Notes: a model not told the origin generated them from the sequence alone. Counted from the first letter of the stretch, positions 47,174 to 59,605 are shown. The stretch is DNA of 64,000 nucleotides from Nereocystis luetkeana (GCA_031213475.1 JARUPZ010000017.1:7146167-7210166), one strand, 5' to 3'. Numbers and translations: made by a program.

Positions 47174-47456
47174 GGAGGTTTTACCCTCGTGATCGTCTGG
47201 ACAAGCCGCGGTCACAGGTGTCGTCCCCTCCCCCCCCCCCCGGTGCATTGATGTCTTTTTCTCGCGTAGTATTTAGCATTCCCACTGTTCGTATACTTTC
47301 ATGAAATGCTGCTAACGCCCACACTCGCGCTTGCGAGAGATGCATTATTATTATTATGCGAGAAAAAGTCTTCACGAGCATACACGCGGTCAGACTTGAA
47401 CCCACGAAATTGATCGGAGTCGGCAATCGTACCACCTACCAAGTCGCCGGGGACGC
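47174..47456 (-). mobile_element. tRNA-derived SINE-like element, copy 3
   Basis: On the minus strand the head contains CCCCGGCGACTTGGTAGGTGG and, about 35 bp on, GGGTTCAAGTCTGACCG. The body has GACTTTTTCTCGCAT, then a CACCTGTGACCGCGGCTTG block and ends near CCTCCTACG. An ATT/TAA trinucleotide expansion (about 47347) interrupts the body. Confidence 0.75.
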
Positions 47457-47551
47457 CGGCTCTGTGGCCACATGTGTCCGGCGTAACTTCAAGCACCCAG
47501 AGTATACTGTGTGTGAGGGAAGTCGAGTCATTAAGCTCTTCGAGTCTGTTG

Positions 47552-47586
47552 CGTGACGTTTCGTGACGTTTCGTGACGTTTCGTGA
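47552..47586 (+). repeat. 10-bp tandem repeat, 3.5 units
   Basis: CGTGACGTTT is repeated three times followed by CGTGA. Confidence 0.95.
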
Positions 47587-47589
47587 TTA

Positions 47590-48540
47590 CTCTTTCTACC
47601 ATAGCGTCATAGACAGGGCGTGAAATTATGAAATCTGAGCTCGGTGGTTCGATCATCAACTTCGTCCCCCGAAAAAAGAATAAGAGGAAAGCATCTCAAT
47701 TTTAAGAACCTGTAAACTCACTCACTTAGATCACACCCAAGATAAAACGCTCAGAGCAACGAGATCATTGCATACTGAGTCCAGTACCGAGAACGTCGGA
47801 CAAAAATCTTGCATACTCCGCGTCTGATCGGGATCACTGACTCACTCAAAGAAGAGATAATCAGGTTTACCGAGGGAGAATGTGGGGGGAAACGAGTTTT
47901 GAAGCCGTAAGCTATAATGGCGTTTGCGGCGTATTACGTATAATGTACTGTTTGTTCCTACAGCTCAACCACTAAGTCCTTGCGATCGGACGCCTCAAGA
48001 GCGCGCACTCCTGCGTGCATTGTGCGATGAAGACACCCGTAGAACGAGCCAAGTGGCTAGCCTTGTCTTGGAGAAGATCGAGTGTGTTTGGACTTACTTC
48101 AAACCAGCACCACACCAGAGGTGCGTAGCGTGGCAGACACGGAGGGTATACGAGGAAGCAACTGCTACCGGACGATATAGGGCAAAGAACGCCCGTATAT
48201 ATTCCAGGTTCACCTTTTTCGGCGAAACGGGACTAAGCAGTCAATGAGGGAGCACGAAACACGAACAGTGGACCGTCACACTACCCTTTTTCTAGAGATA
48301 GGCACTAGACAGGGAGGGTATAGTCAACGAACCCATGTGGAACAAGCCTAGACAGAATGTAATTTTTTGGATTCTGACGGCAATACCAACGCGACGATAG
48401 ACTCCTTCAGCCGACTTGGCAACTGTAATGTTAACACGCAGATATGAGGGGATAAATTACGTCCCCGCTATGGGGCATCATGACATTGATCGTCGTCGGC
48501 AAGACCACGTCACTGCTATGTCGGCCGCACCTTGGTCTAA
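47590..48540. other. No gene recognised
   Basis: A 107-codon frame at 47924-48247 follows a CCTACAG that could be an acceptor and reads LEKIECVWTYFKPAP. No family was recognised and no donor fits well. Confidence 0.4.
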
Positions 48541-48545
48541 GCTCT

Positions 48546-48797
48546 CTTGCTGGACTACATCTCCAATAGATCAGTGCAGACATCAATCTTATTTTGTACC
48601 CCAGGAGCAATAAACTGACGACAACACATCGCTCTCCATAGCTTGCGTTAGCAAGCGGCGTGGCGAACTATCTTGCTGGGCTACATCTCCAATAGACCAG
48701 TTCAGACCTCAATCGTGTTTTGTACCCCTGAAGCAATTCATCGACGACAACAAATCGCTATTAATAGCTTTTATTTTTCTAGCAGCGTGGCGAACCA
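48546..48797 (+). repeat. Direct tandem duplication, 126-bp period
   Basis: CTTGCTGG(A/G)CTACATCTCC starts each unit (48546 and 48672). The units continue alike through AATAGA(T/C)CAGT, TTTTGTACCCC and GACGACAACA to GCGTGGCGAAC. Confidence 0.85.
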
Positions 48798-49139
48798 CTC
48801 CGGTTTTACCCTTGTCGCTCTACCCCCGCGCCCTCGTAATAGTTCCCTTGGTAACCCCAGCTTCTGCAGATGACTGGAACTCTGTAGCAGCGCGAGAGCT
48901 GTAACATATACCAGGTACCAGGTACTGCCGAGCATGTGTTTTTCGTCTTTTTTGCCAATATATGTGTCTTCTTCATTTTTCCCTTCCTTTTAGCGTTCTC
49001 TCGGGGACCAGAATTAACTCACCATTTGGGTACGGCCACGTTATGGATTTGTCGGCTCTACTGTAGCTATACACCCCACCAGCTCCGCGTGCGCACACGC
49101 TTTATGTGATCACGGTGATAACGGAATTAGCTGTAGTAA

Positions 49140-49350
49140 CCTAGACTGCAGTGTCTTGTACGCAAACAATGTGTTGCGCAGCGTTGACTATGCCGAATCA
49201 TGGACAGCAACAAATATTAGCAGCCTAGCTGTATGCCGAATCATGGACAGCAACAAATATTAGCAGCCTAGACTGCAGTGTGAAGGCTTGTAGACACAAA
49301 ACATATTGGCGGCGTTGAAACATGACTGACGATGGACAGCAAACTACAAC
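49140..49350 (+). repeat. Nested duplications, 43-bp exact inside ~127-bp
   Basis: A 43-bp unit starting TATGCCGAATCATGG is present twice without change at 49189 and 49232. A larger diverged duplication begins with CCTAGACTGCAGTGT at about 49140 and 49267 and includes GCGTTGA and GATGGACAGCAA. Confidence 0.85.
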
Positions 49351-50639
49351 GACGGAAACCGTAATACCAGCCACACCGTGAACGGCCGATCACGATTTCG
49401 GCCTCACACCTTAGACGCGGCACGAGGTTTACCGATATCGCCCTATAATCAACAAAACGGTGTTTCGTCGGGCCCGAAGATCGGCTACACCTTCATCAGC
49501 ACCAGCTTCATCCCCCTTCCCCGCCAGCAACACCGCCTGTCTCTCACCCATCTCAACAGGTATCGCTTGGCAAGGATTTGGCCCCCTGTTCCTAGTGATT
49601 GCCTTGCGGTGCGCGGAAATAATTTGATACGTCGAACCTTACCAGGATGCTCTCTTCAACGTTCCTTCGTTTCGATGAGCAATGCTGTGATTCGACAAAT
49701 ATTGCCGGTTTCGCTGCAGGCGTAGTTTATGTATACATATCGACCACCACGACTATCATGGATTCCGTTTCCCGTCACAACGCTAATGGCTCGTAAACCG
49801 GGCCATGTTTCTGCTTCGAGCTGGTAACACGACGTTCGCCAGCCACGTCCAATGTCAGCCCATGGACACCTGCGTGTACCGTGATGCCGACGAACTCCGA
49901 GACCGATCTGACTACCCCGTTGTAACCACACAGAGTTTCAAGGGCCCATGGCGTAGTCTCGCCAACAGCGCGGAAGACTCGCGACCACAGGTGACCAGGG
50001 CATGCGCAGAACCACCATTTTCGTCAGTCCACCATGCGCCGTGCATCGCGACACGAGTTTGAAGGCTTTGGACCACAAGTGACACACATCATAGCGAGGT
50101 CGTCCCTGCTGCACACTCGTCAGAGATTCTAGCCAGGATCCCCAAGGGTAACTCCGTTAACCATGAAAACTCTCCCTGAACTTTGTCCATGCCGACTACC
50201 TCTCCGGCGGCAATGGAAGCGCAGCCGGGCTTTGACCCGGCTTCCCTTCGACGAATGCCACGCGGCAGTCCACGCAACCGCCGACTGCCTGCCAGCACAC
50301 CGAAGTCAGTCAGATATTAAAACTTGGTTCGGACAGCTGCCCCGCCAACCTTCGCGCTATGTTTTGCGTTGGCACCTCTCGGACGTCTGTTCCTGTGGTG
50401 GGTTTTGTGACTACACCGAACACGTGATGATGCCACATACGACCGAAAGGTGAGGGGCACCACGACTCGGCAGCTGAAATATCAGCTTACTTGGGCCCTG
50501 GAAACGTCCTGGACCCGACACCACCACCCTGGGGGATAGGCGGCGAGGACAAGGAACGCCGTAGCTTTTTTTGGTTTACCATAACAACCTACCTCGACCC
50601 TTGCAGAGCACCGAACTCTCTATCGTTCCCCTTGTTCTC

Positions 50640-50684
50640 GATCTGGACCCTTGCGATCTGGACCCTTGCGATCTGGACCCTTGC
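50640..50684 (+). repeat. 15-bp tandem repeat, three exact units
   Basis: GATCTGGACCCTTGC is repeated three times without change. Confidence 0.95.
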
Positions 50685-51479
50685 TGGCCCTTCGAGACGT
50701 CACTCACGTAGGGCCGATGCACCCCCCACCACGGTGTCAGAAGGCACTTCCGGACACCCCCGAGATCCTCGGTCACGAAGACACAGTCGGGGATTATAGC
50801 CGCCGCTTTCGATGTGAATTTATGAGCTAGCCCGTCGACACAGTTCGAGACACAATTCCCCCCGTTTTTGACCGCCTCCTCGGCGACGTCATGCATTCAG
50901 GAACAGCATTCGCCCACCTCGACACCGCTCGAGACGCCATTTTCCCCTTTGTTTCACTGCCCGTTTGGCTACGCCTCCCATTTAGGAATATAAATTAACT
51001 TGAGTGATTGGTTAAGTCGGCTCTCGGCAAACCCTCCGGAGACTACCGCCCACCCCAGGACTACCTGGGCACAACCTTCCTCTTGGACTCGCCAAAACAT
51101 GATCACCACCAATCCGTCTATATTCAACTGTTCAGCCCACCTATCCGGACCCATACCACCGATGGCCACTCAAAACCTACTCGGAAAAGACTAACTGCAC
51201 GGAGGACGCCCTCCAACCCTGATTATCTGGCGCCCAAGTAGCCCCTCTTCTGCTTACTCCGCATTTGTCTTGTGCACCTTGGTACGGCAGCGGGCGTTTC
51301 ATATTTCACCCCTCAGTAGACATTTTTCCTGCGACATGGTTTTATCTCCAGCATGCAATGTTGTGTCGCCGGTGATCCACCCTTCCGTGGTCCCATTTTC
51401 CGTCCTCGAGGACCCACTGATGGAGCCGCTTCCGCCACTCCCCTACCTTACGCCCTCTTGTTGGTTTACATCATCTGAT

Positions 51480-51900
51480 ATTATTGTGGTATAAAGTTCT
51501 GCTCATAAGCCGAATAAGGTGCGTACCATCTTGGGCGGGCTTGTTGCCTCCTCTTCCCGGTCAACCACACTTACCGTTTCTGAGGGTGAAACAACATTTT
51601 CAAAGAAGCCTTCCGACCCGGGTATCGCTTTGGGTGGGCTCTAAGGCCTTCCTTAAGCCCCACTAAGACATTTTACCGCTTCCTTCTTTTGAGCATTTGT
51701 CGTTTGATCTTTCTGATAATAAGCCGTCCGAGCCGGGTAGCAGTTTGAGTGGGCTTTGCGCCCTCCCTTCCGCCCCAGTCTACATTTCCACCACTCCCAT
51801 GTACCTACGAAGCGCACACCATGAACCTTCTACGCTGAGCTTCGACTTGGGTGGGCTTGTCCCTCCCCCCCCCATGTCACGCGGGTACCTTTCCGCCACT
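51480..51900 (+). repeat. Degenerate ~106-bp tandem repeat, four units
   Basis: A core of the form TTGGGTGGGCTTGT followed by a C/T-rich run recurs near 51525, 51632, 51738 and 51846. Flanking CCGA(G)CCGGGTA blocks are shared by two units. Confidence 0.5.
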
Positions 51901-52793
51901 GGTCCCACTGACGACTATGTAGTCGACATCCACCGTGACACACCAAACACCACCCGTATACACAGTCGAACCCTTCTCCGCCCCAAAACCATCGTCGGGC
52001 CTATATCGACCCAAGACATCATCGCCGGATCACTCGCCAGCTCCAGGAAAGGCGCCGTGGACACTGGAGATATTTTTGGCATGGCTTGCAGGCCACCCAT
52101 CGTCTCCCCACCATCCGAAAACGACGACTCAGCATCAGGCCTTTCTCATCCTTCGTTGGGCTTTCGTTTTATCCCTGGGCTGTCATCTCTGTACAGCCTC
52201 CGCAGGAAACCCTTGGAACCCCCCCCCCCGTCTATTTTATTTTGGTTGGGTTGGCATCGGTTGGCAACGACACTGTAAAACATGCCTTTCACTGCGTGAG
52301 CTAGACAACCAGGGTACCTTCTTTTTTTTTTCTTTCTTTGGTGGTTGCCCACAGCTGGTTGTCGAGTTAGATCATTTGTGCGAGGTAAATAACCTTTACT
52401 CTGCCCAATTGGGAATGATCGTATCACGTAGTGTTCAAGATAAGGCGCCCAAGAGGCAGTTACATAATACTCCCATTGCTGTCTCTGGAAACGCCTACAC
52501 CGGAAATTAAATCAACTCATTGAAGCTGTCGTCCCTATGCAAGTCCGCCTCAAAAGAGGTTCTTAGTAGGATGCAGCTCACCCTTTATGCGACTCGCCAG
52601 ACCCATCACGGCGCTCCGCACTTGGTGCAAGTAATGTCGGCCTGGTCGGTGAAAACCCGACATGCCCCGTCCCGGCGGTCTATATTCATACGACTACGGT
52701 CATGCATGAGATCGAGTACATATCTCCTGTCGAGTACACCCCCCCCCCGTCTATGGTTTTTCTTGTGTGACACCTGCAGCTGTGCCTCCAAGA

Positions 52794-53080
52794 TCACCGA
52801 CTCCCCGCCGCCATGAGAGACTGCAGGCCTCGCCTTCATGTTCATCGACTCCCCACCGCCTGGCGACACCAGTAGCCACGCCCCCAAGGTCATCGACTCC
52901 CCACCACCGTTCGACACCAATACTGACTCCTCCAAGATCATCGACTCCCCACCGATGTGCGACACCTCCAGCCGTGCCTTAAAATCATCGACTCCCCGCC
53001 GCCGTGTGGTACCTGCAGCCGCGCCTGCAAGGCCGCCGACTTCCCACCGCCGCGGCGCGTGCCCCCGCTTAACGGCTAGA
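52794..53080 (+). repeat. 48-bp minisatellite, six units
   Basis: TCATCGACTCCCCACCGCC marks units at 52794, 52842, 52890, 52938, 52985 and 53033. Because 48 is a multiple of three, both strands read as 16-residue repeats (plus: IDSPPP; minus: GGGES). Unit five is one base short, which breaks the frame on either strand. Confidence 0.9.
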
Positions 53081-53276
53081 GCTTGTCCACTACCCGACCT
53101 CCAACGCGTCCGCCATCATTGGGCACAGCCCTGGATCGCGCCTCATCCATCGCCAGCACAGCCTGTACTGCCTCTAACGGGCGTTGATGCGAATATCACC
53201 AGCCTCATTGCCACCAGAGAACGACTCTCTACCAGATGTTAATATTTTGTATCATCACTTTCACAAACCAGCCTAA

Positions 53277-53560
53277 CTCGTAGGAGGTATTACACTCAAC
53301 CAACTTCTAGACAAGCCGTGGTCACAGGTGTCTACCCTTCCCCACCCCGGTACGTGCCTTTATTTTTTGTCGCGCATAGGGTTCAGCACTCCCGCTGCTC
53401 GTCGACTTTCATCGAATGTAGCTAACTCACGCTCTCGTGCTTTCCGCTAATCAATATTTAATGCAAGAAAAAGTCCGTACGAGCATGCACTCGGTGAGAC
53501 TTGAACCCACGAAATTGATATTGATAGGCTCGCGGACCACCTACCAAGCCACCGGGGACT
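53277..53560 (-). mobile_element. tRNA-derived SINE-like element, copy 4
   Basis: The best preserved full-length copy. On the minus strand the head runs GTCCCCGGTGGCTTGGTAGG to GTGGGTTCAAGTCTCACC. The body continues with GACTTTTTCTTGCAT, AGTCGACGAGCAGCGGG and AAAAAATAAAGGCACGTACC, then ACACCTGTGACCACGGC, ending near ACCTCCTACGAG. It is the reference for defining the other three. Confidence 0.8.
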
Positions 53561-53599
53561 GTATCGACTTATTATGACATCGACATCTTCTTCTCCACC

Positions 53600-56100
53600 G
53601 ACTCCATCCTCATTATCGTCCACACTCCACTCTCCGGAACTGTCTTCGAGCCTGATGCGGCCCATCATCTGCACGCCCTTCACGCACCACTTACGCTCTA
53701 TCGTTCCGGAGTTTGCCATCAAGCCTGATGACGTACATTGTTATTTTATTTTGTTTTTCTTCCACTTCCGCGTCGAGCTCTTTACCACTACAGGCTGAGC
53801 GCACGAACAATACACGAGGCCCCTATGTTCCGACACCTTTCGATTGGCTCTTTTGCACTCCTTTCCGCCACAGCTACATCGCGTACCAAGCGCACGACCT
53901 CTGGCGCGAAACGACCAGCTAGTTTACAATTTCCGATCCACTATAACCCAATCCCGGTACACTATCAGCGTCTACTACGCTGGATATTCTACTACCGACT
54001 TCTTCAGCCGTATCGGCCACAAGCCGACCTTGTCCCTCCCCTTGCTGAACGACACTGGCACCATAGAGCGCCCACCGCTTCGGTTCTCCCACTCATACCA
54101 CCACAGCCGATGTGCCGACAGTCGTATCCTTTCCTTGCCGATACCAAACGGCCCCGATGTAATCGCCACCGACCACTACTTCGACCACAGACACCAATGA
54201 TTCCACCCCCAACCGGACATGTACACGTTGAGGAACACCCTCCCACAGTCAAGGCCACCGCCCACGTCTCGATCGACGCACTGTAATACTATCTCGCTGT
54301 TCTCGGAAAGATTCCATGTCGGAAAGACGAGGGACTGGGAGGCGGTACGCACGGTATGGGAGCGGTACACCACCTACGCATCCCGCGGGATCGCGTGGGA
54401 CCCCACGCCGGCTTATCGCATGAGTGTGCACGTGAATCCACAGGAGATCCCGCGAGACCCCATGTGAGATCACATGGGATGCACAATCATCCTGCAATAT
54501 CCCGCCTGGGATGTCGTTTCCCGCCGCGGTATCGCGCGGCATTCATATGGAAGTCAGGGATATCCCGTGGCAAATAGCAAATAGATATAGTCACCCCTCC
54601 CGCGGACAGGCCGGCAACTGAACCGGAACAGAGTCACTGGAACCTCCTTACGGTGCGGTACGCTCGACGTGCACGTATACGGCGGCCCATGCGGGACCAC
54701 GACTAACCGCGCCGTGCGGAGACTCACGGGCATGACCGACATCTGCGCCCATATTGTGGGGTTCGCAGCGACAGGATGTTAGACAGTGATTGGGAGGCTA
54801 TCGCAGGGGCGTCCGACAGCCGAACCTCAGACGCGCGTGACGCAGACCGGTCTGGCCCCATCACCAATCAGTTGAGAGGCCGAGCCATGTCACGTTAATT
54901 GTGCGGCGACAAACCTGCGAAGCACGCATTTAAATCGTGTTTTATCCGCCCTCGGGACGGATGATTTTTCTGCCGTTGATATTGGACATACTTTGCTCGT
55001 CACCGTTCGCACGAGAGAGTAAACCGTAACTATCCAGTTGTAACCAACGGCCCGAATTGAAAACGTGTCTTGTGCAGCCCGATTTTGTTTGTTGCGCCCC
55101 ATAAACACCACCAGCAGAACCTGGTTCTTCAGCTGCAACCACAGGCTCGGGACCGCGGAGTCGGTGTGTGGTGTTCAAGACAGTTTGTGTTCCACCACAA
55201 CCATGAGCGAGAATAGCCAGAGTATCCGGTTGCGCAACAACTCGCAAGTAACGCACCCTGACACTTGACGTTGCCGAGCGGCGCCATGTGAGCGAGATTC
55301 TAAACACAGCGGCACGCGGTATATTCACACAGTGGACCATTTTCGAGGGTGCGGTTGACCACCTACACGTGTCCGCGTCCGATACCTTTCGGACGTTGTG
55401 AGTGTCATATAGATATCTTCCCAGATCAACTGCACTGCGAGACATCAACTATGTTAATAATATCTTGGGGTACAGCAACCCCTGGAGTTTCAGGAGTGTT
55501 GTACTGCTGTGACTATATTCGTGGCAGGTAAAACCGTATGGACAACTCGATTTGCTGCACACGTAGCTGTTCGTGAAGCGACTACCTATATTCAGCACTG
55601 ACGTACGCCCATACGCGAAAGGAGTTTTCGTTACCCTGGTACTTCCGAGTGCGCGTTCGTATTGGGTATAAACAACCGGTGATCCCACGAGAGAGGCGCC
55701 CTGCTAGAAGCTCAGCCGGGTGGTCTGAGGGGCAAAGGAAGATGGGAGGTAAAAACCGACTGGCGGGTACGTATAGTGTTTTTGTGTGGACCGCACTTTT
55801 GCCCAGGTAGGTAAGGACCAATAGATATAAAAAACATCTCAAATTCAAGTGTCAAGCAAGTGAAATACCAGCGCACCGGGTACGAGAACGCAACAACACG
55901 AGCAAAACCAGAAAATTGGAACAAAAAGACAATAAGACCAAAAAAAAAACTAAATGAAGCAGAAGACAAACAAACGACGCGAGGGGTTCAGAAAAACTGC
56001 TATTAATAGACGGAAAGCATACGTACTCAGGAAGGACAGATATCTGCGGCACAGACGAAGCAACACGTGAAGGAGAAGGAAATACCGGCAAAAGTCTGTA
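53600..56100. other. No gene recognised; GGGAT/ATCCC cluster
   Basis: The C-rich block continues to about 54290 with composition-driven frames. From 54350 to 54570 ATCCC/GGGAT words are clustered. The minus-strand frame 54942-55448 (168 codons) has no recognisable domain. Confidence 0.4.
54350..54570. repeat. ATCCC/GGGAT dyad cluster
   Basis: ATCCCGCGGGAT, GAGATCCCGCGAGA, CACATGGGATGC, ATATCCCGCCTGGGAT and GATATCCCGTGG occur in about 200 bp. Confidence 0.5.
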
Positions 56101-56104
56101 AGAG

Positions 56105-57130
56105 CTAGTCGAACCGATCCCTAGCCACCCGATCTATAATTTCGTTTCTGCAGCCGTCGACAGCTGTGTGTATCAATACGGCTGCTTCTCGCCCTTTCCC
56201 CCGTCCCCTTGTCGCCGTTTTTGGCGTCCTCAGCTGCGTGAGGTAGCAGGCTCCTCTGTGCCTCGTCCCTGTGTCACCTCGAAAAAGTCCATCGCTTCGA
56301 AGACCCCTTGGTACCACGTCCCGCTCTTCTTCGCCGCCCTCGGCCATGACACCATCTCTAGGAACTTTCCGTGGACCCCTCGGTGACTGAACAACCCTGA
56401 GGTCGTCTACTAGACATTGGGCCCAGTTATTTTCCTGTTGGCCTGGTCCTGGGTTCTCCCTACCAGCCATCGTCCCAAACATCATCCGACGCGGTCAGCC
56501 GCTCATTAGTCGTCTGCTGTACGGCCCCCCAAAGAGGATGCGTCGTTTGCGGATGGTCGTCTCAACGCTCTCGCATTGTGCCTTCTTGATGCGTACGACT
56601 TAACGTCGTCAGTGCGTTGTCGTCGCTGGAAGCCAGTGATCCATGGGAGGAGTTTGTGGTCGACCGTTCGGAGCTCAGCGAAGGGCTATTGGCCAATAGT
56701 CCACGCCACGCACCCGTACAGCAGGGTCTCCATCACCTCGGGCATAGCATGCGCACTTTGAGAGTGAACGGGGTGTCCTCCATATCATACAGCTTCCCTT
56801 TGAAGCGATGGTAGCATGCCCATGCGAGTCGGACCCGTTGTGTGATGCCTGGCATAATGCCAGCGCTTGCGACGACAAGACCGCCCAAGTGCAAACACTG
56901 CATCGTGTGTCTATATATCTGTCCCGCTGCTTCGACGACGAGCGGTGAGGACTGAGGTACCTAATTCGGTGTCCGCAGCAGCATGGTATCTGTTTTCTTT
57001 TCGGGTAAGATGAGGCCTGCTGCTTCAAAAACGGTCACAACGACGGTCACCATCTTCGCAAAGCCTTACGCCGACTTGGACTCAATGCCTGCATCGTCCC
57101 CGTCTGATGATAAAACAGGCATAACAACAG
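56105..57130 (-). pseudogene. LINE-type reverse transcriptase, 5'-truncated and broken
   Basis: On the minus strand the pieces appear in the order of a non-LTR RT C-terminal half. They begin with GDDAGIESKSA (57085 region), the remains of the YxDD box, then FEAAGLILPEKK, RVRLAWACYHRFKGKLYDME, FTLKVRML and METLLYGCVAWTIG. Next come FAELRT, AQCESVETTIRKRR and TTNERL. The tail is MMFGTMAGRENPGPG and NNWAQCLVDDLRVV (56485-56360). Several frameshifts and stops separate them. Nothing similar lies 5' of 57130, as expected for incomplete target-primed reverse transcription. The Trp/Leu-rich tail matches LINE-like proteins I know from stramenopile genomes. Confidence 0.7.
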
Positions 57131-59600
57131 CCGGCGATATGATGTAATATCCATTCGCTCGCAGATTCAGCATATATATTCGGAGCACAGCGCAATGTAG
57201 CCCTTGCTCAGTTCTGCTTGTGGTTTACTGTAGTTCCAAAAACCTCGGCTGTGTGTTCGACCGATTGAGTGGTTGGTGCTCAGTTTTTCTCCGAGTATCT
57301 GCGTGATACTACAGTAGGACACAACTTGCGCGCTTGCGGTGTCGTCGCGTTTGATGTCTGGCAAAATTTTTTTTTTTACTTTTTTGTTTGCCACGTTCGT
57401 GACACTGACCCTGCCTACTAATAGCTCTAAATTCAAGCTAGACCAATTAGTATCACACTTTGGACCTGTAGTGACGACCTTGGCACGCTGCGTCCTCTCG
57501 ATCGCAAGTCAGCTGTAATGACAGAACTTGTCCGAGGAGCATCTTGATCATGGTACAGATACTTATAATAAACATAACGTACAATAGCAATGTTCACCTC
57601 GTCTTCTGGCTGTGATCTTTTATATTGGACACGGCCGTTTGTTTCCAACATTGTTTTTTGTACCTGAGACTTACAAAATTATGAAATACGTCAGCTAAGC
57701 TGTGAGTTCGACTGATTGAACAGTTGAAACTCACCTTTGCATGCTGCGTGATACGTCTAGTGTCTCGTCTATACCTCATTTTATAATGAATTTACGAATT
57801 GTATTGTAGCTCAATGCCCCGTACTACTTTTAATACGACAGCTACATTTCATACAGAAATAACGAAGGCCGTTTGATGTACAACGGTCAGAAAAAAAACT
57901 AAACCATCTACGTAGATGCGAAATGCGGAGAAATGATACGCCTATCACCTTGCACCAAACAGCAAGCAGTCACTTCTTCTTTCTTCTGCTCGAGGCGCAT
58001 TCTCGTGTCAACCGCTCAATCACACAGGTTCATCGTCCAGTGGCAACAGCAGCAGCAGCACCAGCAGCATCGGGAGCAGAAGCAACTCCTAACATGTGAT
58101 CGAGAAGTTTAGTGCATCTACCACCACAACCAAAATCCACCACGCCACTTGGCCCCGTGACCAACAACCAGCGCACGTGCCCCGTCTTTCTACACGACAG
58201 CAAACAGCACTGTCGAAACGTTATTGCCTCTCCACCGCACTACACCGGGCGATCAAGCGCAGGCTGCTGCTCACCTCTACTCACAGAGGCGACTCCTCCC
58301 GAGCGACTTAATTCAGCCGTACGACCTGGGACACCCTGGGTGAGTTGAGAGGTCGATCGTAGGTACCGGAGGATGTAGTATGTGCTTCTATTATTTGTGA
58401 CGTTGAGTCACTGAGCCACTTACAAACGCAGACGCTGCTGTCTCTGTGCCACCACGGCAGACTGCACCGTGCTCAAAATAGCGTGGGGTGGCATGGATAT
58501 CCTGCGCCCTTTGCGGCGTTGATACGGATAATCTCGGTTGTTGGCATACCACCTTAAACGGCAATATCATAACGGTTAATTAATTGATATACTAATAGAA
58601 TCATTACCTTTCCGTTCGAAGGTTCCAGTACCTGGTATATATTTTACCGTCTTCGGTATGTTTGGATCCAACTTTGAATTCACCGGGCGCGAGTTTTTAT
58701 GCTGGCATTGTGCAACCAAAAGTATCCTTACCGCTGTTTGCACGTCCCAGGTACGGTACATGAACTTCCAGCCTGAAGACCAGGGACGTAAAAAAAAGAG
58801 GCACCTCCCAAGTATTCCCTAAGTAAACAGTCGCGCCTGCCGACGACGTGTCCATATACTCTAATCCACTGTACCTGACACACGCGATCAAATACCGTAG
58901 CGCTCTCCATCAGCTCCAGCCTTTCGACAACATTTTTGTCAGCATCATCAGTGTTCTACGGGTTTACATCACCATATATAGTACAGAGAAGCTGTGTTGA
59001 AAAGCCTACAGTGCAATAAGACCAACCTGCACACAGTAACTATACCTGCCTCCTGTACAAGAACAAGAACAACACTCCAGTTTCCCACGGCTCTTATGGC
59101 TGCAGCGGTCTCTTTCAACGCTCCTCGCGGCCGCAGACAACTATACCGCTGTTCTCAGCAGTGTTAGCAGCAACAGAAGCGCTTGAGAGTACCGCTTAAG
59201 CAGGAAATCGGCACAGCCGCGCCGACGTCAGAAAACATCGCTATTGCCATCGGCAACATCTATCTATCAAAACAGCTGCAGTGGCAGTAGCAGCAGAATC
59301 ACCACCACCACCACCACCAACACCAACACCACCAACACCAACACTACCAACACCAACACCACCACCACCACCATAGCGCTCTTCTCAACAGCCTTAGACT
59401 TCTACAGAAGCACCGATCTTTCCCGGTACTCTTAGCAGCAGCAGCCGTCGTCGATGGCCTCGCGTGGCAGCTGGAGCTTTCAAGAACGATTCTAAACGTA
59501 ACCGCCCTTTTGAGCGCTCTTGGTGTACAGCAGCACCGGGCACCTAATCTACCTTCGTATCAAGTACCAACAAAGGATGCCGAACTACGAGAGGGTCGTT
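57131..59600. other. No gene recognised; CAG- and ACC-rich patches
   Basis: A CAGCAG patch lies at 58048-58075 and an ACC/AAC microsatellite at 59296-59375. The segment 58440-58500 resembles the CCACGGACTGCA part of the (CAA)n-tailed retroposon but is too short to call. Confidence 0.4.
59296..59375 (+). repeat. ACC/AAC microsatellite
   Basis: CACCAC and CAACACCAC units alternate for about 80 bp. Confidence 0.85.
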
Positions 59601-59605
59601 CTAAA

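Larger units (their letters stand above)
49360..52770. other. No gene recognised; C-rich block from about 50.5 kb
   Basis: Few stop codons occur on the plus strand because the DNA is C-rich, so long frames (for example 51697-52278, 193 codons) are expected by composition. A weak RT-tail-like segment, LRWHLSDVCSCGG, occurs at about 50370 but is not sufficient to call. Two tandem repeats are listed separately. Confidence 0.4.

Noticed and set aside
50163..50453. Possible retroelement RT tail with a Cys motif
   Set aside because: Only one short segment resembles the zinc-binding tail of LINE RTs and no upstream RT motif was found.
51697..52278. 193-codon plus-strand Pro/Ser-rich frame
   Set aside because: C-rich DNA rarely makes stop codons; the frame contains degenerate tandem repeats and no domain.
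54942..55448. 168-codon minus-strand open frame
   Set aside because: Tested by eye for copia and LINE motifs without a convincing match.
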